Shown: positions 1-8,010 of the stretch, one piece after another
How the letters are laid out: every line of letters starts with the position of its first letter
How positions within the stretch are numbered: the stretch's first letter is position 1
Position numbers and translations under genes: made by a program
From: Actinobacillus capsulatus DSM 19761
GTDB lineage: Bacteria; Pseudomonadota; Gammaproteobacteria; Enterobacterales; Pasteurellaceae
Assembly: GCF_000374285.1 (NCBI RefSeq)
Contig: NZ_KB893936.1
Span: 62,001-126,000 of the forward strand
Reading direction: 5' to 3'
DNA length: 64,000 bases
The notes under the pieces: generated by a model
What the model saw: only the letters and a program-made list of their open reading frames with translations
Told to the model about the DNA's origin: nothing
Database searches by the model: none

Positions 1-300
1 ACCGCTTCTGAACCTGCGGTAGAAGGCCAAGTAGAAGGTACATTCGTAATTCAAAACGAACATGGTTTACACGCTCGCCCAAGTGCGGTGTTAGTCAACG
101 AAGTGAAAAAATATAATGCGACTATCGTGGTACAAAACTTAGATCGAGATAGCCAATTAGTTAGTGCGAAAAGCTTAATGAAAATTGTGGCATTAGGTGT
201 AGTAAAAGGTCACCGCTTACGCTTCGTGGCAACCGGTGATGACGCTCAAAAAGCGATTGACGGTATCGGTGCGGCGATTGCTGCGGGTTTAGGTGAGTAA
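1..300 (+). CDS. fruB: PTS fructose multiphosphoryl transfer protein, C-terminal HPr-like domain (partial)
   Basis: The reading frame is open from base 1 to a TAA at 298-300, so only the last 99 residues are visible and the start lies outside the window. The fragment is an HPr-like domain: the phosphorylated histidine sits in the motif GLHARPS (visible residue 24), followed by a conserved second half including KSLMKIVALGVVKG. FruB (DTP/FPr) passes phosphate from enzyme I to the fructose-specific IIB domain of FruA in the cytoplasm. The gene lies 14 bases ahead of fruK and heads the fruBKA operon. The identification rests on the HPr motif plus operon order. The upstream IIA domain cannot be seen. 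Confidence 0.93.
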   Translation, partial: TASEPAVEGQVEGTFVIQNEHGLHARPSAVLVNEVKKYNATIVVQNLDRDSQLVSAKSLMKIVALGVVKGHRLRFVATGDDAQKAIDGIGAAIAAGLGE

Positions 301-314
301 TTGAGGGACAAACA

Positions 315-1262
315 ATGACACAACAATTACGTATTGCAACCATAACCTTAAACCCGGCGTTTGACTTGGTCGGCCGCCTACAACGCATTGAAGTGGGCGA
401 AGTAAATACCGTTGAAACCTTAGGCTTATACCCTGCCGGTAAAGGAATTAATGTTGCGAAAGTATTAGCGGATCTTGGCGTTAAATTAGCAGTTACCGGT
501 TTTTTAGGTGCAGAAAATCAGGGCGATTTCGTTCAATCGTTTAAACAAAACGGTGTGGACGATCAATTCTATCGTATTGACGGTAAAACCCGTATTAACG
601 TGAAAATTACCGAAACCGAAGCTGACGTGACCGACTTGAACTTCTTAGGTTTTGAAATTAGTGCCGAAGATTGGGCAAACTTTACCGCTCAATCACAGCA
701 ATGGGCAAAAGCGTTTGATTTGGTGGCGGTATGCGGTTCACTCCCTCGTGGTGTAACGGCGCAACAATTCTCACAATGGTTGGAATCACTTCACCAACAA
801 GGCTTAAAAGTGGTGTTAGACAGCAGCAATGCGGCATTAACTGAAGGTTTAAAAGCCCATCCTTGGTTAGTGAAACCGAATCGTCGTGAGTTAGAAGTTT
901 GGGCGAATCGTCCGTTAAACAGCTTAGAAGAAGTGATTGCAGCGGCACAAGAATTGCGTGCCGGCGGTATTGAAAATGTGATTATTTCAATGGGTGCAGA
1001 CGGTTCCGTATGGCTCAACAGCGAGGGCGTGGTTCAAGCTAAACCGCCTCGTTGCCAAAATGTCGTGAGCACGGTCGGAGCCGGCGATTCTATGGTGGCA
1101 GGCTTAATTTATGGGCTTGCTCAAGGTTGGGATAAAGCGAAAACCCTCGCCTTCGCAAGCGGTACGTCAGCATTAGCGGTATCACAAAGTAATGTGGGTA
1201 TCAGCGACCGAAGCGCCCTAGATGAAATAGTGGCACAGGTGAAATTAACCAATCTTTCATAA
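315..1262 (+). CDS. fruK: 1-phosphofructokinase
   Basis: This 315-residue cytoplasmic kinase phosphorylates fructose 1-phosphate, the product of the PTS, to fructose 1,6-bisphosphate. It is a PfkB-family (ribokinase fold) protein. It has the substrate-binding GKGINVAKVL stretch at residues 42-51 and the ATP/anion-hole motif GAGDSMVAG at 255-263, where Asp258 is the expected catalytic base. Length is normal for FruK. The start is preceded by the ribosome-binding sequence GAGGGA and follows fruB closely, so the two are co-transcribed. A short palindromic element follows the stop before fruA. Confidence 0.97.
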   Translation: MTQQLRIATITLNPAFDLVGRLQRIEVGEVNTVETLGLYPAGKGINVAKVLADLGVKLAVTGFLGAENQGDFVQSFKQNGVDDQFYRIDGKTRINVKITETEADVTDLNFLGFEISAEDWANFTAQSQQWAKAFDLVAVCGSLPRGVTAQQFSQWLESLHQQGLKVVLDSSNAALTEGLKAHPWLVKPNRRELEVWANRPLNSLEEVIAAAQELRAGGIENVIISMGADGSVWLNSEGVVQAKPPRCQNVVSTVGAGDSMVAGLIYGLAQGWDKAKTLAFASGTSALAVSQSNVGISDRSALDEIVAQVKLTNLS

Positions 1263-1271
1263 ATTAAATGT

Positions 1272-1331
1272 GTAGGGACGCCATGCTTGGCGTCCACTAA
1301 GAATAACGGACACGAAGCATCGTGTCCCTAC
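1272..1331 (+). repeat. 60-bp palindromic element between fruK and fruA
   Basis: The element is bounded by inverted ends GTAGGGAC (1272-1279) and GTCCCTAC (1324-1331). Inside are two hairpins: GGACGCC / GGCGTCC (1276-1282 and 1289-1295, loop ATGCTT) and GGACACGA / TCGTGTCC (1308-1315 and 1320-1327, loop AGCA). The terminal bases of the two hairpins also pair with each other, so the RNA could fold either as two small hairpins or one long stem. There is no coding capacity. It looks like a small interspersed repeat lying inside the fru operon transcript. Copy number elsewhere cannot be judged from this window. Confidence 0.75.
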
Positions 1332-1373
1332 CGTTCAAATTTAAAATTATCTCAAACTTATAAGGATCTCAAC

Positions 1374-3035
1374 ATGAATATTTCCTTTGTATTCCCTCAC
1401 TCACTGGGTAAAGCCCGTGCTTTCCTTGTGAATGAAGTATTATCAGCAGCAGCTAAGCAGCAAGGTCATCAAGTTGTAAACGCTGAACAAGCTGATTTTG
1501 TCGTGTTATTTAACGATGAAATTCCGACTAGTGCTGCCGGTAAACAAGGTGCGGTGGTGAATTTAGACCAAGCTTTTGCTCAACCGGAAGCGACGCTTAA
1601 ACAAGCGGCCGAAAATGCAAAAACTTTTGCAAATGCAACCGTTTCTAGCACATCAAATTTAGATATGAAAAACATCGTAGCAGTAACCGCTTGCCCTACT
1701 GGCGTGGCACATACTTTTATGTCTGCGGAAGCAATTGAAAACTACGCCAAAGCACAAGGTTGGAACGTTAAAGTTGAAACACGTGGTCAAGTTGGTGCGG
1801 GTAATCCGATTTCTGCGGAAGAAATTGCAGCGGCAGACTTAGTCTTTGTGGCGGCGGATATTGACGTGAATTTAGACAAATTCAAAGGGAAACCGATGTA
1901 CCGTACGTCAACCGGTTTAGCGTTGAAGAAAACGGCACAAGAATTTGAAAAAGCGTTTGCACAAGCAACTGTTTATCAAGGCGGTGCAACGACTGCACAA
2001 CAAGCTGAAGGCTCAGTAAACAGTGAGAAAAAAGGTTTATATAAACACTTAATGACCGGCGTTTCGCATATGTTACCGTTAGTGGTTGCCGGTGGTTTAT
2101 TAATTGCGATTTCATTTATGTTCGGTATTGAAGCGTTCAAAGATGAAACCATCGCAGGCGGCTTACCGAAAGCGTTAATGGATATCGGTGGCGGTGCGGC
2201 ATTCCACTTAATGATCGCCGTATTTGCCGGTTATGTCGCATTTTCTATCGCAGACCGTCCGGGGTTAGCAGTCGGTTTAATCGGCGGTATGTTAGCAACG
2301 ACAGCCGGTGCGGGGATTTTAGGCGGCATCGTAGCTGGTTTTCTTGCAGGTTATACCGTCAAATTTTTAAACGGCGTGATTCAATTACCGGCAAGTTTAA
2401 CTTCGCTTAAACCGATTTTGATTTTACCGTTATTAGGTTCTGCGATTGTTGGCTTAGCGATGATTTACCTCATCAACCCACCGGTAAAAGGCATTATGGA
2501 TGCTTTAGTTGAATGGTTAAATTCAATGGGGCAAGCAAATGCGATTATCTTAGGCGCAATCCTTGGTGCAATGATGTGTATCGATATGGGCGGCCCGGTA
2601 AATAAAGCGGCATATACGTTCGGCGTCGGCTTAATCGCTTCTCAACAATATACGCCAATGGCGGCAGTTATGGCAGCAGGTATGGTTCCACCTATCGGTA
2701 TGGCGATTGCAACGTTAATCGCACGTAATAAATTTACCACTAACCAACGTGATGCAGGTAAAGCTTCATTCGTATTAGGTTTATGCTTTATTTCTGAAGG
2801 CGCGTTACCGTTTGTTGCGGCAGATCCGGTGCGTGTAATTATTAGTTCTGTGTTAGGCGGTGCAATAGCCGGTGCAATCTCAATGGCATTTGCGATTACA
2901 CTCCAAGCGCCACACGGAGGCTTATTTGTGATTCCATTCGTTTCACAACCGTTAATGTACTTAGCGGCAATCGCAATCGGCTCAGTGGTAACTGGCGTGA
3001 TTTACGCGGCAATCAAACAAAAATCATCAGAATAA
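1374..3035 (+). CDS. fruA: PTS fructose-specific EIIB'BC component
   Basis: FruA is the membrane permease that imports fructose and phosphorylates it to fructose 1-phosphate. From the chosen ATG (MNISFVF, preceded by AAGGA) it is 553 residues. A degenerate IIB' domain covers about residues 1-90. A functional IIB domain follows with the phosphocysteine Cys107 in VTACPTGVAHTF. A IIC domain of many hydrophobic segments runs from about residue 220 to the end, including the conserved GGPVNKAAYTFG. Length matches enterobacterial FruA. An in-frame TTG at 1287 was not chosen because it lies in the palindromic element. The operon terminator that should follow is broken by an insertion sequence. Confidence 0.95.
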   Translation: MNISFVFPHSLGKARAFLVNEVLSAAAKQQGHQVVNAEQADFVVLFNDEIPTSAAGKQGAVVNLDQAFAQPEATLKQAAENAKTFANATVSSTSNLDMKNIVAVTACPTGVAHTFMSAEAIENYAKAQGWNVKVETRGQVGAGNPISAEEIAAADLVFVAADIDVNLDKFKGKPMYRTSTGLALKKTAQEFEKAFAQATVYQGGATTAQQAEGSVNSEKKGLYKHLMTGVSHMLPLVVAGGLLIAISFMFGIEAFKDETIAGGLPKALMDIGGGAAFHLMIAVFAGYVAFSIADRPGLAVGLIGGMLATTAGAGILGGIVAGFLAGYTVKFLNGVIQLPASLTSLKPILILPLLGSAIVGLAMIYLINPPVKGIMDALVEWLNSMGQANAIILGAILGAMMCIDMGGPVNKAAYTFGVGLIASQQYTPMAAVMAAGMVPPIGMAIATLIARNKFTTNQRDAGKASFVLGLCFISEGALPFVAADPVRVIISSVLGGAIAGAISMAFAITLQAPHGGLFVIPFVSQPLMYLAAIAIGSVVTGVIYAAIKQKSSE

Positions 3036-3099
3036 TTCTTTTGTAATAAATAAAAGCGGAGCTAAAATGATCTGACCCCAAAAAGTTAGACTGTTTAAT

Positions 3100-3960
3100 T
3101 TAAGGACTGAGTTCTCTGTATTGTACAGGACTGAGTCCTTTTAATTTAACTTGAATACGCTCATTGTTGTAATAATGAATGTACGCATGAATCACTTTTC
3201 AAGCTGTTCGAAGGTTTCAAATCGCTTACCAAAGTAACATTCCGTCTTCAGCCGCCCAAAGAAACTTTCCATTGCTCCATTATCCAAGCAATTCCCTTTT
3301 CTCGACATACTTTGTCTAATATGATGTTTCTTCAGCATTTCTTGATAGCCTGCCATCTGGCCAGCCTTGGTCGGAATGTAAAATCGGTTTAGCCTCCTTA
3401 GGCAGCTTTGTTACCGCTTGCTTTATCATTCGCATTACTTGCTCAAAGTTCGGGCTTCTTGCTAAATCATAAGTCAGAATTTCACCATGAAATAAGTCCT
3501 TAATCGGCGATAAATAGAGCTTACCTTCTGCACATTTAAACTCGGTAATATCCGTGACTAATTTTTCATTTGGCGCCGTTGCGTGAAAATCCTGTTGCAA
3601 TAAATTCTCGGCAATTTTACCCACTTCTCCTTTGTAAGAACGATATTTCCTCTGATTACATTTTCCTTTTAAATTAAGCTGTTGCATTACCGCTTGAACT
3701 CGCTTATAGTTAATCGCACCAAAAAAATCACGTAACTTTAACGTAATACGACGATAACCATAATTTCCATCATTATCCTGATAAATCTCAACAACTTTCT
3801 GCTTAATCACTGCATTTTTATCGACTTTAGGATGTAAGTGATAAAAGAAAGCACTGCGTTTTAAACCTGTCAAATGGAGTAGAATTTCTAATGGGAAATC
3901 CACCTGCAACGTTTTTACGATGGCTGTTTTTGCCGCATTTTTTGTTGGTTGAACTCCCAC
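3100..3960 (-). pseudogene. IS3-family transposase OrfB (frameshifted)
   Basis: This is the catalytic half of the transposase (rve integrase fold, DDE). The first aspartate is visible in LVTDITEF and the second in LHSDQGW. Directly after the latter, around 3355-3361, about five bases are missing compared with the usual WQYQM stretch. The frame is lost and resumes as MAGYQEMLKKHHIRQS. That frame carries the expected NGAMESFFGRLK region with the catalytic glutamate and is broken again at about 3192-3197, where a missing A gives a premature TGA before VIHAYIHYYNNER. The natural end would be the TAA at 3100-3102. It cannot produce active transposase as read. Confidence 0.88.
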
Positions 3961-4422
3961 AATTTTTTAGGTAAGCATTCTCCGCTTCCAGCTCTAAAAT
4001 ACGATAACGTAAGCGTTCTTCTTCGGTCTTAGGTGGCGGAGGCATTTTCGGGTATTTCGGTTTCATTGTCGGACGACCTTGGGGCTTGGGTAATAAGCCG
4101 TTTATACCTTGTTTTTCAAAGGCTTGCAACCATTGGCTAATCGAACCTGAATGAACAATACCAAATGAAGGGAGGCACTTTCTGCAGAAAATTGCCCTTT
4201 TTTGACCGCTTGTATGACGGTCAATTTGAATTCGGGAGAGTATTTTTGCTTCTTACCCATCACCGCTAACCCATTGATTCCGTTATGATTAAATTGAGCA
4301 ATCCATTGAGTTAAGATTGTCTTGGGTAATTGAAAATGTCGTTGAGTGAATAAACGGTTTTTGTCGTTTTGAAGATAAAACTCGATGACGTGTTGTTTAA
4401 ATAGTGAGTTATATTTGGTCAT
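3827..4422 (-). pseudogene. IS3-family transposase OrfA (frameshifted)
   Basis: OrfA starts at the ATG of MTKYNSLFKQHVIEF (4420-4422) and supplies two helix-turn-helix segments for end binding. After SAESASLH, near 4163-4165, one base is missing: CATTTGG stands where CATTTTGG would keep the frame. The protein continues in another frame as WLQAFEKQGINGLLPKPQG and then a leucine-zipper-like LRYRILELEAENAYLK. The A AAA AAT run at the end of this second part is the expected -1 slip site into OrfB, which would read KKLWEFNQQ. Confidence 0.85.
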
Positions 4423-4604
4423 AAAAAATCTGCACCTTAATCCGTTGGAGATTTTGTCCAACTTTTGGGGGGCAGATCAAAAAAGCTCCGATTTTTTATC
4501 CAACACATATCGTTTTTCTGAAAACTTTTGTAAGTTTACTAGGAAATTCGACCGCTTATCTATAAGATCCTTCCGTTTTTTTAACCTAAAATAGGACTTT
4601 TAAT

Positions 4605-5189
4605 ATGAAGAAAATTTTTTGGATCTTAGTGATTGCTGTACTTGCTGTCGGCGGTTTCTCTTTAACGAAATATAACGACTTAATGCGTGCAGAAGAAGAT
4701 ATCAACTCAGTGTGGGGTAATGTGGAATCAGCTTACCAACGCCGTGCAGATTTAATCCCTAACTTAGTGAACACCGTAAAAGGCCAAGCAAACTTTGAAA
4801 AAGAAACGTTAACGTCTGTGATTGAAGCTCGTGCTAAAGCGACTGCGGTGACTATTGATCCAAACAATGTCACTGAAGAACAAATGGCGAAATTCCAAGA
4901 AGCGCAACAAGGCGTAAATTCTGCCCTTTCTCGTTTATTAGTTTCAGTTGAAAAATACCCTGAATTAAAAGCACACGAAGGTTTCTTAAATCTTCAAGCT
5001 CAGTTAGAAGGTACGGAAAACCGTATTAATGTTGAGCGCAATAACTTCAACGCTGCGGTGAAAGAATACAATAAACAAGTGCGTGAGTTCCCAACCAAAA
5101 TCGCTGCGATGATTATGGGCTTTAAAGCTAAACCACAATTCAAAGCGGAAACGGGTTCGGAAAAAGCACCAACGGTTAACTTCAACTAA
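4605..5189 (+). CDS. lemA: LemA family protein
   Basis: The 194-residue protein has one N-terminal membrane segment (about residues 4-20) followed by the conserved LemA helical domain, including NSVWGNVESAYQRRADLIPN and LKAHEGFLNLQAQLEGTENR. LemA proteins are anchored in the inner membrane with most of the chain outside the cytoplasm, and their biochemical role is not settled. The gene is followed by two TPM-domain genes, the usual neighbourhood of lemA in proteobacteria, which suggests a common membrane-associated function. It begins 114 bases after the right arm of the disrupted fru terminator, so read-through from the fru operon may now reach it. Confidence 0.92.
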   Translation: MKKIFWILVIAVLAVGGFSLTKYNDLMRAEEDINSVWGNVESAYQRRADLIPNLVNTVKGQANFEKETLTSVIEARAKATAVTIDPNNVTEEQMAKFQEAQQGVNSALSRLLVSVEKYPELKAHEGFLNLQAQLEGTENRINVERNNFNAAVKEYNKQVREFPTKIAAMIMGFKAKPQFKAETGSEKAPTVNFN

Positions 5190-5198
5190 TTGATTTAT

Positions 5199-5242
5199 CA
5201 CGGAAAACACGGAATGTTTGGATATATTCTATGTTTTCCGTG
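5199..5242 (+). repeat. CACGGAAAACACGGAA-type hairpin repeat
   Basis: CACGGAAAACA (5199-5209) pairs with TGTTTTCCGTG (5232-5242) in an 11-bp stem between lemA and the first TPM gene. The 16-mer CACGGAAAACACGGAA at 5199-5214 recurs exactly at 36576-36591 between iscU and iscA, also with a downstream TTTCCGTG. This suggests a small dispersed repeat family placed between operon genes. Confidence 0.6.
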
Positions 5243-5259
5243 AATTTTATGATAACGAT

Positions 5260-5709
5260 ATGAAATTATTTTCTTTTCTTTCAAATAAATTGCCTGTTGA
5301 TACCCAGCGTATCGAACAGGCAATTTCACATTTAGAACAGCAAACATCTGCCGAACTACGCGTAGTTGTTGAACGTAAAACTAAAGAAAAAACCGATGCA
5401 ATGACTCGTGCCAATCAACTTTTCGATGAATTAAAGATGCGAGAAACGGCAGATCGTAATAGCGTACTGATTTACCTCTCGTTCAAACCGCACAATTTAT
5501 CGATCGTCGGCGATAAAGCGATTCATGAAAAAGTCGGTCAAGTTTTTTGGCAATCGGTTTATGATGCGATGAAACAACAATGTCAACAAGCGGGTTATAC
5601 TCAAGCAATTTGTGACGGCATTAAACAAGTGGAAGCGCAGTTAGTCGCTTATTTTCCTCGTCGTGATAATAATATAAATGAATTGTCAAATGAGGTGGTG
5701 ATTAAATGA
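5260..5709 (+). CDS. TPM domain protein (small, cytoplasmic)
   Basis: From the ATG at 5260 (MKLFSFLSNK) the protein has 149 residues. An in-frame start at 5218 exists but lies in the hairpin repeat, so the later start is preferred. The chain carries a TPM/DUF2170-like fold: IEQAISHLEQQTSAELRVVVER, then NSVLIYLSF and LSIVGDKAIHEKVGQVFW. It has no signal peptide or membrane segment. The stop overlaps the ATG of the next gene (ATGA), so translation is probably coupled. TPM proteins commonly sit beside lemA. The exact activity is unknown. Confidence 0.8.
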   Translation: MKLFSFLSNKLPVDTQRIEQAISHLEQQTSAELRVVVERKTKEKTDAMTRANQLFDELKMRETADRNSVLIYLSFKPHNLSIVGDKAIHEKVGQVFWQSVYDAMKQQCQQAGYTQAICDGIKQVEAQLVAYFPRRDNNINELSNEVVIK

Positions 5710-6509
5710 TAAAAGCGTTCTTTAAGCCAATTTGGTTTATCTTGTTGGCATTTTTCACATTAAAAGCCACTGCTGCAAATAACTACCCTGCTGCACCGAA
5801 TCCTTTTTATTATGTGACCGATTACACCAAAACATTAACTCAACAAGAATGGCGAACCTTAGAAGATGCGCTAATTGCCAACCGTGCAAAAACCAGTTCA
5901 CAAATTATTGTAGTGATTGTGCCCTCAACCAATGGTGAAGATGTCGCAAGCTATTCACATAACTTATTTAATAAATGGGGCATCGGTCGCACCAAAAATA
6001 ATGAAAATAACGGTATATTATTATTGATTGCCAAAAACGATCGAAAACTGTTTATTGCAACCGGCAGAGGTTTAGAAGGTGTATTGCCGGACGCGATTGC
6101 TTCAACTATTATTCGCCACAACATTACACCGTACTTCAAACAAAACTTATATGCGGAAGGGATTGCCAGCGGTTTGTCTGCGATTATGGCGGCAATTAAC
6201 GGCGAATATGCGGCTTATGATAGTTATGGCGAAGAATCTTTAGAGCAAATTGACGGCTTACTGTTCTTCCTCGTTGCTGGTATTGTGATTTTCTTAATCT
6301 TCCGACCGGGCAGAAATAATCAATACATCAGCCCAAGTGCCGCAGATCAATTAGGTAGAATCATCATTAATTCATCTCGTCGTAGAGGTGGTTTTGGCGG
6401 CGGCTCTTCTGGTGGATTTGGCGGAGGCTTCGACGGCGGAAGTCGAGGTAGCGGCGATAGCTTCGGGGGTGGTTCTTCCGGCGGTGGTGGCGCAGGCGGC
6501 AGCTGGTAA
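5706..6509 (+). CDS. TPM domain membrane protein, YgcG-like, glycine-rich tail
   Basis: The 267-residue protein starts with a signal peptide ending near ATAANNYP (about residue 24). An extracytoplasmic TPM domain follows (about residues 30-170) with YVTDYTKTLTQQEW, SQIIVVIVPSTNGED, NGILLLIAKNDRKLFIATG and LEGVLPDA. One transmembrane segment lies at about 190-206. A tail of about 60 residues is very rich in Gly, Ser and Phe (GGGSSGGFGGGF). This is the classic YgcG/TPM_phosphatase layout found with LemA. It overlaps the preceding gene by four bases. Its biochemical role is uncertain. Confidence 0.88.
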   Translation: MIKAFFKPIWFILLAFFTLKATAANNYPAAPNPFYYVTDYTKTLTQQEWRTLEDALIANRAKTSSQIIVVIVPSTNGEDVASYSHNLFNKWGIGRTKNNENNGILLLIAKNDRKLFIATGRGLEGVLPDAIASTIIRHNITPYFKQNLYAEGIASGLSAIMAAINGEYAAYDSYGEESLEQIDGLLFFLVAGIVIFLIFRPGRNNQYISPSAADQLGRIIINSSRRRGGFGGGSSGGFGGGFDGGSRGSGDSFGGGSSGGGGAGGSW

Positions 6510-6529
6510 ACTCGCTTTTCAAACTCATT

Positions 6530-6587
6530 ACAAGCGGTTAAATTTTAGGAAAAATTTGCAAAAAACTTCCTAAATTTAACCGCTTGT
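6530..6587 (+). terminator. Terminator made of two inverted DNA uptake sequences
   Basis: ACAAGCGGTTAAATTTTAGG (from 6530) pairs with CCTAAATTTAACCGCTTGT (to 6587) with a single bulged T, giving a stem of about 20 bp followed by a T-rich stretch. Each arm begins with an Apl-type uptake sequence. It ends the lemA-TPM operon and could also stop transcription from the opposite side. Confidence 0.75.
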
Positions 6588-6742
6588 TGTTTTAAGCATT
6601 ATGCTTAACTCAAAAGCCAACCATTTGTTAGTACACGCAGCAAACGTAAAATTAGTGGCACAATTTTGACACAATCCCAAAATGTAGCAGCATAGAGCAA
6701 TATTATATCTAAGGCTAAATCATTGATTTTAAAAGGATAAAA

Positions 6743-6819
<77 letters not shown>

Positions 6820-6863
6820 AAGTGAGATAAATATTAAGGAAGAAATATTTATGAAAGATAAAG

Positions 6864-6940
6864 TGGTCGGCGAGATAGGATTTGAACCTACGACCCACTG
6901 GTCCCAAACCAGTTGCGCTACCAAGCTGCGCTACTCGCCG
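6864..6940 (-). tRNA. tRNA-Pro (anticodon TGG)
   Basis: The reverse complement begins CGGCGAGTAGCGCAGC and ends with encoded CCA. The anticodon loop TTTGGGA gives anticodon TGG. D, anticodon and T arms (GGTTCAAATCC) are intact, and the acceptor stem CGGCGAG / CTCGCCG is perfect. It is the first gene of a two-tRNA unit. Confidence 0.95.
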
Positions 6941-6957
6941 ACCGAAAATTAATATTT

Positions 6958-6985
6958 ATTATAGACTTATCTAAAATCTCGTCAA
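6958..6985 (-). promoter_or_regulatory. Sigma-70 promoter of the tRNA-Pro / tRNA-Arg unit
   Basis: Read on the minus strand, TTGACG (6985-6980) is followed after 16 bases by a perfect TATAAT (6963-6958), which lies 17 bases upstream of the mature tRNA-Pro. This is a near-consensus promoter, as expected for stable RNA genes. Confidence 0.75.
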
Positions 6986-7131
6986 TTTCTTTTTTGCTAA
7001 TCGCAGTTCGATTGCTTGAACTTTGTTCGCAAATACGAATAATAAATTAGCTCATCTCTCACTTGCAAATCACCTTTTTTCTGCCAGAATAGAAATGTTT
7101 TCACTTCATTCACATCTAGACAGGAGAAACT

Positions 7132-7989
7132 ATGACCGCACAAATCATTTCAGGTACTGCAATAGCCAAGCAAGTTAAAGCGAATATCGCCGAACAAATT
7201 CAAGCTCATACGGCGCAGGGCAAACGTAAACCGGGGTTAGCCGTAATTTTAGTGGGGATGGATCCTGCTTCTCAAGTTTATGTGAATAGTAAACGAAAAA
7301 GCTGTGCTGAAATCGGTATTGAATCGAAATCTTACGACCTTCCAGCAGCTACAAGTGAAGCCGAATTACTGGCAATTATCAAGCAATTAAATCATGACGA
7401 TTCGGTAGACGGCATTCTGGTGCAATTACCGCTACCGAAGCAAATTGATGCGACTAAAGTCACTGAAGCGATTGCGCCGCATAAAGATGTGGACGGTTTC
7501 CACCCTTATAATGTTGGGCGTTTATGCCAAAAAATTCCCACTTTACGTTCTTGCACCCCATACGGTGTCATGAAATTACTAGAAAGCACCGGCGTGAATC
7601 TTACAGGTTTACACGCTATTGTTATCGGTGCTTCAAATATTGTAGGTCGTCCGATGGCAATGGAATTATTACTTGCCGGCTGTACTGTTACAGTCACACA
7701 CAGTCGCACTAAAGATTTAGCTTATCATGTCTCACAAGCGGATATTGTGGTGGCAGGCGTAGGTAAACCAAACTTTGTAAAAGGTGAATGGATTAAAGAC
7801 GGTGCAATTGTAATTGATGTCGGTATTAATCGTGTGGACGGAAAATTAGCCGGTGATATCGAATATGCTACAACAGAGCCTAAAGCGAGCTTCATAACGC
7901 CAGTACCCGGCGGGGTTGGTCCAATGACAGTTGCCATGTTGATGCAAAATACACTACAAGCTTACGAAGCACACTTACAAGCGGTCTAA
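7132..7989 (+). CDS. folD: Bifunctional methylenetetrahydrofolate dehydrogenase / cyclohydrolase
   Basis: FolD interconverts 5,10-methylene-, 5,10-methenyl- and 10-formyl-tetrahydrofolate with NADP and so supplies one-carbon units for purines and formyl-Met. The 285-residue protein has YVNSK with catalytic Lys54, the [10 protein letters not shown] loop, the NAD(P)-binding [10 protein letters not shown] and the C-terminal [10 protein letters not shown]. Length is typical. The start is preceded by AGGAGA. The gene stands alone with a strong terminator, and an uptake sequence covers its last codons (7977-7986). Confidence 0.98.
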   Translation: MTAQIISGTAIAKQVKANIAEQIQAHTAQGKRKPGLAVILVGMDPASQVYVNSKRKSCAEIGIESKSYDLPAATSEAELLAIIKQLNHDDSVDGILVQLPLPKQIDATKVTEAIAPHKDVDGFHPYNVGRLCQKIPTLRSCTPYGVMKLLESTGVNLTGLHAIVIGASNIVGRPMAMELLLAGCTVTVTHSRTKDLAYHVSQADIVVAGVGKPNFVKGEWIKDGAIVIDVGINRVDGKLAGDIEYATTEPKASFITPVPGGVGPMTVAMLMQNTLQAYEAHLQAV

Positions 7990-8010
7990 TTTTCTATAAA
8001 TTTAACACTC

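Larger units (their letters stand above)
3068..4479 (-). mobile_element. IS3-family insertion sequence, decayed
   Basis: The element is 1412 bp with imperfect 24-bp terminal inverted repeats at 3068-3091 and 4456-4479 (21 of 24 positions match, ends TGATCTG / CAGATCA, outermost bases TG...CA). AAAA flanks both sides (3064-3067 and 4480-4483), consistent with a 4-bp target duplication. The homopolymer makes the exact length uncertain. The transposase runs on the minus strand as orfA-orfB, with an A6 slippery run at their overlap as expected for programmed -1 frameshifting in IS3 elements. Three additional frame breaks inactivate it. The terminal sequences resemble the IS150-like group. I cannot name the exact IS. 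Confidence 0.92.
3057..4490 (+). terminator. fruA operon terminator, split by an insertion sequence
   Basis: The left arm CGGAGCT is at 3057-3063 and the right arm AGCTCCG at 4484-4490, followed by ATTTTTTAT. With the insertion sequence (3068-4479) and one copy of the AAAA duplication removed, the original site reads CGGAGCT-AAAA-AGCTCCG plus a T tract, a canonical intrinsic terminator with a 7-bp stem and a 4-base loop. The insertion landed exactly in the loop, so the stem halves are now about 1.4 kb apart and the terminator should no longer work. Confidence 0.85.

Noticed and set aside
1287-1373. Upstream TTG start extending FruA by 29 residues
   Set aside because: It lies inside the palindromic repeat, has no ribosome-binding site, and the peptide is unlike FruA; the ATG at 1374 has AAGGA in front and the family N-terminus.
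3316-3960. Functional transposase as a stand-alone 214-codon gene
   Set aside because: It lacks the end of the catalytic domain, including the glutamate, which is only found in another frame downstream of the five-base deletion.
6388-6573. Alanine/valine-rich open frame over the Gly-rich tail of the TPM protein
   Set aside because: It is the +1 frame of the glycine-rich repeats, which naturally gives a long Ala-rich frame.
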